44,274 nucleotides of DNA from Oscillospiraceae bacterium (GTDB lineage Bacteria > Bacillota > Clostridia > Oscillospirales > Acutalibacteraceae). The notes beneath the pieces were generated by a model, which worked only from the letters and a program-made list of their open reading frames with translations, searched no databases and was not told the origin of the DNA. The position numbers and the translations under genes were made by a program. Positions 41,421-44,274 of the stretch are shown here, piece by piece; the stretch's first letter is position 1, and each line of letters opens with the position of its first letter. The stretch covers positions 1 to 44,274 of the forward strand of contig DPOR01000016.1 of the NCBI GenBank assembly GCA_003538135.1. Reading direction: 5' to 3'.

Positions 41421-44274
41421 AAGGAAGAATTACCGAAAGATTTGTGGCGCTGCTCCTTGTAGCTCTCACAATAATGGCTTTTCTGCCGTCCGTCACGCTG
41501 CCGTCTGCTGCGGCAACATCCGGCACGGTTGCCGGACTAAGCGATGAAAATATCGGCTTGAGCTTCGCAGGTGATGCGGAAGATGCGTGGAATGCAACCG
41601 CTACCGGTGTCATCGGCAAGGTTCGGTCTACGCCAGGTTGCGGTAGCAATGACAACTATCGCTCTACTCTGACGATTACCAACAAGAAGGCCACAAAGGC
41701 TATGTTGTCCTTTGACTATGCCGTCGTGGTAAGCGGTGGTACGATCTTGGTGGACAATGCCATGGTCACAACAAACGGCAGCTTCAGCAAGGAGCTTGAA
41801 GCCGAAGGAACAGTCGAGGTCGAGATTGAGTCCGGCAGCACCGACGCCGACACCGAGATCACCATGACCAATGTGAAGTTGGTGTCCGATGTGACTGCAA
41901 CTACGACTTTCCTGCCTACCGAAAACGGCAGTTATACAGTTGACGGCAAAAAGGTTACGGAAAAGTTTTCGAAAACCCAAAGCTCAACGCAGGCATATGC
42001 GCTTGTTGCAACTCCTGCAAGCGGGTACAAGTTTTACGGTTGGTACAGCGTAACCGAAGATAAATTATTGTCTACAGATTTACAAACCAGCCTTAATATC
42101 GATGCAGACAAGACAATTATTGCTAAGTTTATTTCTTCAACGACACCGACGTTTGATGTTGACGGCAAATCTTTTATCGATCTTGAAAAGGCTGTAGATT
42201 ATGCAAGAAAGAGCGGTAAAAAATTAGTTACGTTAGTTGAAGACGGATCAATAAGCGGAAACTATACCATTCCGTCGGGCATTACGCTGCTGATTCCCTT
42301 TGATGAGGCCAAGACCTGCTATACCGCGACTCCGACAGCCACTAGATCCACAGCGGCAGCCAAGCCTTTCCGAACGTTGACCATGGCAGAAGGCAGTTCT
42401 ATCACACTTGCAAAAGGAGCGGCTATCAGTGTCGGCGGACAGTACTATGCGGCCTCCGGCGGTTCTAAGGGCAAAATTGTCGGCCCTCACGGCTTCATAA
42501 AAATGGAGTCCGGCAGTGCCATCACCGTGCAGTCCGGCGCAAACCTGTACGCATGGGGCTTCATCTCCGGCAGCGGCTCTGTCACCGTGAAGTCCGGCGG
42601 CTCCGTTTACGAGTGGTATCAGGTTCTGGACTTCCGCGGCGGCAGTGCCTCCAGTGCAATGGGTAATAAAGTGTTCCCGTTTAACCAGTATGCGGTTCAA
42701 AACGTGGAGGTGCCGCTGACGATTCATGCCGGTGCAAGCGAGACGGTTTATACTGCGGTATATGCCATAAGAAAAATCAATCCCACATCAATCCCGTTTA
42801 TTGGCGAAAACGGCATGTTCAAGCTTGTTTCCGGAAGCCTTACCAAGGCATATGACGGCAGCACGGACAGAGTTATCTATACGGTCAACGGCACGGCCGA
42901 GGTCAACAGCTTGAACCTGAAACTGGCGGGCATGAGCGTCAGCTCCAGCAGCTATGTTTTGCCGCTTACAAATAATATGACCATAAACCTGACCTCCGGC
43001 AGCAAACTGACTGTCAATCAGACGGCGGCTCTGCTTCCCGGCGTACAGGCGTCCATTGCAAAAGATGCTGAATTAGTGGTACCCGGCGAAAAGAGCATCT
43101 ATATCTATGATGTGGACGAGTGGGGCAGCTATTGCAGCGGTGGCGGAAATGCACATTTTGTTCCGGTGGTCTACGCACCCGGCAGGACAGGCAAGCGCGC
43201 ACCGCTTGCCGATGCAAAGGTGGATGTCAACGGAAAGCTGACCGCAATCGGCGGCATTTATACCACCGCAAGCGGTGCGGACATCTGCTCCTCCGAGGGA
43301 ACCGGTCAATATGTCCAGCAGGGTGCACCCGGCACGGAAATAACAACATATCAGTACACGCAGAGCGGTTCCGACGTGACAGCCCACGAGATTCCGATCA
43401 CCCCCGCAAGGCTTCACAACGCCGACGGCAGTTATGCCGACACGAAAGACGCGCACTCGGGTACTACATTCTATTATTCAAACGGTGTGTGGGGAACTGC
43501 CAAGCCCTGCGATCATAAAAATACCGAAATCCGCAACGCGAAGGACGCAACCTGCACCGTGCCCGGCTATACCGGCGACACCTACTGCAAGGATTGCGGC
43601 GAGAAAATAGGCACCGGCACGGCTATTCCCGCTAAGGGACATAAGGAAGTTGTCGATCCTGCCGTTCCGGCGACCTGCGAAGAACCCGGAAAGACCGAGG
43701 GCAAACACTGCTCGGTCTGCAACGAAGTTATTGTCAAGCAGGAAGTTATTCCCGCAAAGGGGCATACAGAGGTTATCGATCCTGCCGTCCCGGCGACCTG
43801 CGAAGAACCCGGAAAGACCGAGGGCAAGCACTGCTCGGTCTGCAATAAAGTTCTTGTTGAGCAGGAAGCAATTCCCGCAAAGGGACACCGGTGGACGGAA
43901 GTCGGTGTTATTGTAACAGAACCTACGTGCGAAAATGCAGGCGTAATGAAATACACTTGTATGGATTGCGGTCAAACAAAGACCGAGGCAATAAGCGCGA
44001 CAGGGCATCAGCATACCGTTGAAATCGAAGAAAAAGCTGCAACCTGCACCGAGCCCGGTCACAAGGCGGGTACAAAGTGCCTGGATTGTAATGCAATACT
44101 TTCCGGGATGGAAGAAATCCCTGCCAAGGGACATACGGAGGTTATCGATCCGGCTGTTGAGCCGACTTGCACCGAACCCGGCAAGACCGAGGGCAAGCAC
44201 TGCTCCGTCTGCAATGAGATTTTAGTTGCGCAGGAAGAAATTCCCGCCAAGGGGCATACGGAGGTTATCGATCC
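41417..44274 (+). CDS. Large secreted repeat protein, 3' end outside the window
   Basis: At least 952 residues, open to the window edge. The signal peptide is residues 1-~34 (basic start, VALLLVALTIMAFLPSV, then AAA). The N-terminal ~180 residues look like beta-sandwich. A degenerate InlB-like repeat follows (~165-240, with GYKFYGWYSV). Residues ~270-560 contain Gly/Ser-rich beta-helix-like segments. From ~700 onward at least six ~40-residue units each carry CxxC (HCSVCN, YCKDCG, TCMDCG, KCLDCN) plus one extra Cys in an ATC(E/T)EPG phrase and end in IPAKGH. These resemble small zinc-ribbon-like or disulfide-linked repeats of Clostridia surface proteins. The start overlaps the Lgt-like gene by four bases (ATGA). 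It is the last visible gene under the switch. Confidence 0.8.
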   Translation, partial: MKGRITERFVALLLVALTIMAFLPSVTLPSAAATSGTVAGLSDENIGLSFAGDAEDAWNATATGVIGKVRSTPGCGSNDNYRSTLTITNKKATKAMLSFDYAVVVSGGTILVDNAMVTTNGSFSKELEAEGTVEVEIESGSTDADTEITMTNVKLVSDVTATTTFLPTENGSYTVDGKKVTEKFSKTQSSTQAYALVATPASGYKFYGWYSVTEDKLLSTDLQTSLNIDADKTIIAKFISSTTPTFDVDGKSFIDLEKAVDYARKSGKKLVTLVEDGSISGNYTIPSGITLLIPFDEAKTCYTATPTATRSTAAAKPFRTLTMAEGSSITLAKGAAISVGGQYYAASGGSKGKIVGPHGFIKMESGSAITVQSGANLYAWGFISGSGSVTVKSGGSVYEWYQVLDFRGGSASSAMGNKVFPFNQYAVQNVEVPLTIHAGASETVYTAVYAIRKINPTSIPFIGENGMFKLVSGSLTKAYDGSTDRVIYTVNGTAEVNSLNLKLAGMSVSSSSYVLPLTNNMTINLTSGSKLTVNQTAALLPGVQASIAKDAELVVPGEKSIYIYDVDEWGSYCSGGGNAHFVPVVYAPGRTGKRAPLADAKVDVNGKLTAIGGIYTTASGADICSSEGTGQYVQQGAPGTEITTYQYTQSGSDVTAHEIPITPARLHNADGSYADTKDAHSGTTFYYSNGVWGTAKPCDHKNTEIRNAKDATCTVPGYTGDTYCKDCGEKIGTGTAIPAKGHKEVVDPAVPATCEEPGKTEGKHCSVCNEVIVKQEVIPAKGHTEVIDPAVPATCEEPGKTEGKHCSVCNKVLVEQEAIPAKGHRWTEVGVIVTEPTCENAGVMKYTCMDCGQTKTEAISATGHQHTVEIEEKAATCTEPGHKAGTKCLDCNAILSGMEEIPAKGHTEVIDPAVEPTCTEPGKTEGKHCSVCNEILVAQEEIPAKGHTEVID
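43508..44274 (+). repeat. CxxC repeat block in the secreted protein
   Basis: Six complete and one partial unit of about 120 bases. The units near 43640-43760, 43761-43880 and 44130-44250 are almost identical in DNA, while the ones between differ more. The block continues past the window end. Confidence 0.8.

Overview
This window looks like chromosomal DNA of a gut-type Gram-positive Clostridia member (Oscillospirales/Eubacteriales-like). The signs are strong AGGAGG ribosome sites with some TTG/GTG starts, a bacterial V-type ATPase operon in the order known from Enterococcus hirae, LPXTG-like sorting signals, a Gram-positive CpsB/CpsC/CpsD phosphoregulatory module and GPH-type sugar symporters. 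Most of the window is GC-rich by eye. The integrase and the start of the polysaccharide locus (about 33.6-36.4 kb) are clearly AT-richer, which suggests acquired DNA. The taxonomic call is an inference and no database was searched.

Layout. 0.3-5.6 kb: a GH106-like glycoside hydrolase followed by an exported ceramidase-fold protein, ending at a terminator. 5.7-8.0 kb, minus strand: ribose-phosphate pyrophosphokinase and an MscS-family channel. 8.26-16.9 kb: a complete nine-gene V-type ATPase operon (G/H-like stalk subunit, I, K, E, C, F, A, B, D) whose membrane ring keeps the residues that bind Na+ in E. hirae. 16.9-17.7 kb: tRNA-Leu(UAA) with a near-perfect promoter and terminator, then an array of GTGAAAT boxes separated by mini-hairpins, and a decayed four-helix-bundle gene. 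17.7-22.7 kb, minus strand: two tandem paralogous wall-anchored InlB-repeat proteins, each a full unit of promoter, roughly 370-nt leader, CDS and terminator. 22.7-25.6 kb, minus strand: a three-gene cassette (deoxyhypusine-synthase-like, PfkB sugar kinase, HAD phosphatase). 25.7-28.4 kb, minus strand: an alpha/beta hydrolase, GPH symporter and zinc-ribbon operon. 28.7-33.3 kb: a GH30 enzyme, an AraC regulator and an unusual GPH transporter with a 290-residue charged tail. Motifs upstream of GH30 and of the transporter are shared, which suggests one regulon.

The most striking region is 33.7-35.1 kb. A complete tyrosine recombinase gene sits between two perfect 23-bp inverted repeats (33730-33752 and 35067-35089). 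Just inside the left repeat is a strong promoter (TTGCGT, 17 nt, TATAAT on the minus strand) that points outward, away from the polysaccharide operon that begins right after the other repeat. Inverting the 1.36-kb segment would swing this promoter round to read into that operon. I read it as a self-contained phase-variation switch for surface polysaccharide, drawn here in the OFF orientation.

35.2-44.3 kb, plus strand: the controlled locus. It holds a truncated initiating sugar transferase, a GT2 glycosyltransferase, a Wzz/CpsC-like protein, a BY-kinase with a tyrosine-repeat tail, a PHP phosphatase, a LicD-family transferase, a membrane-anchored unknown, a hexapeptide acyltransferase, an Lgt-family membrane protein and a large secreted repeat protein that runs off the window. 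Many of these genes overlap by a few bases, so they are probably co-transcribed and would be switched together.
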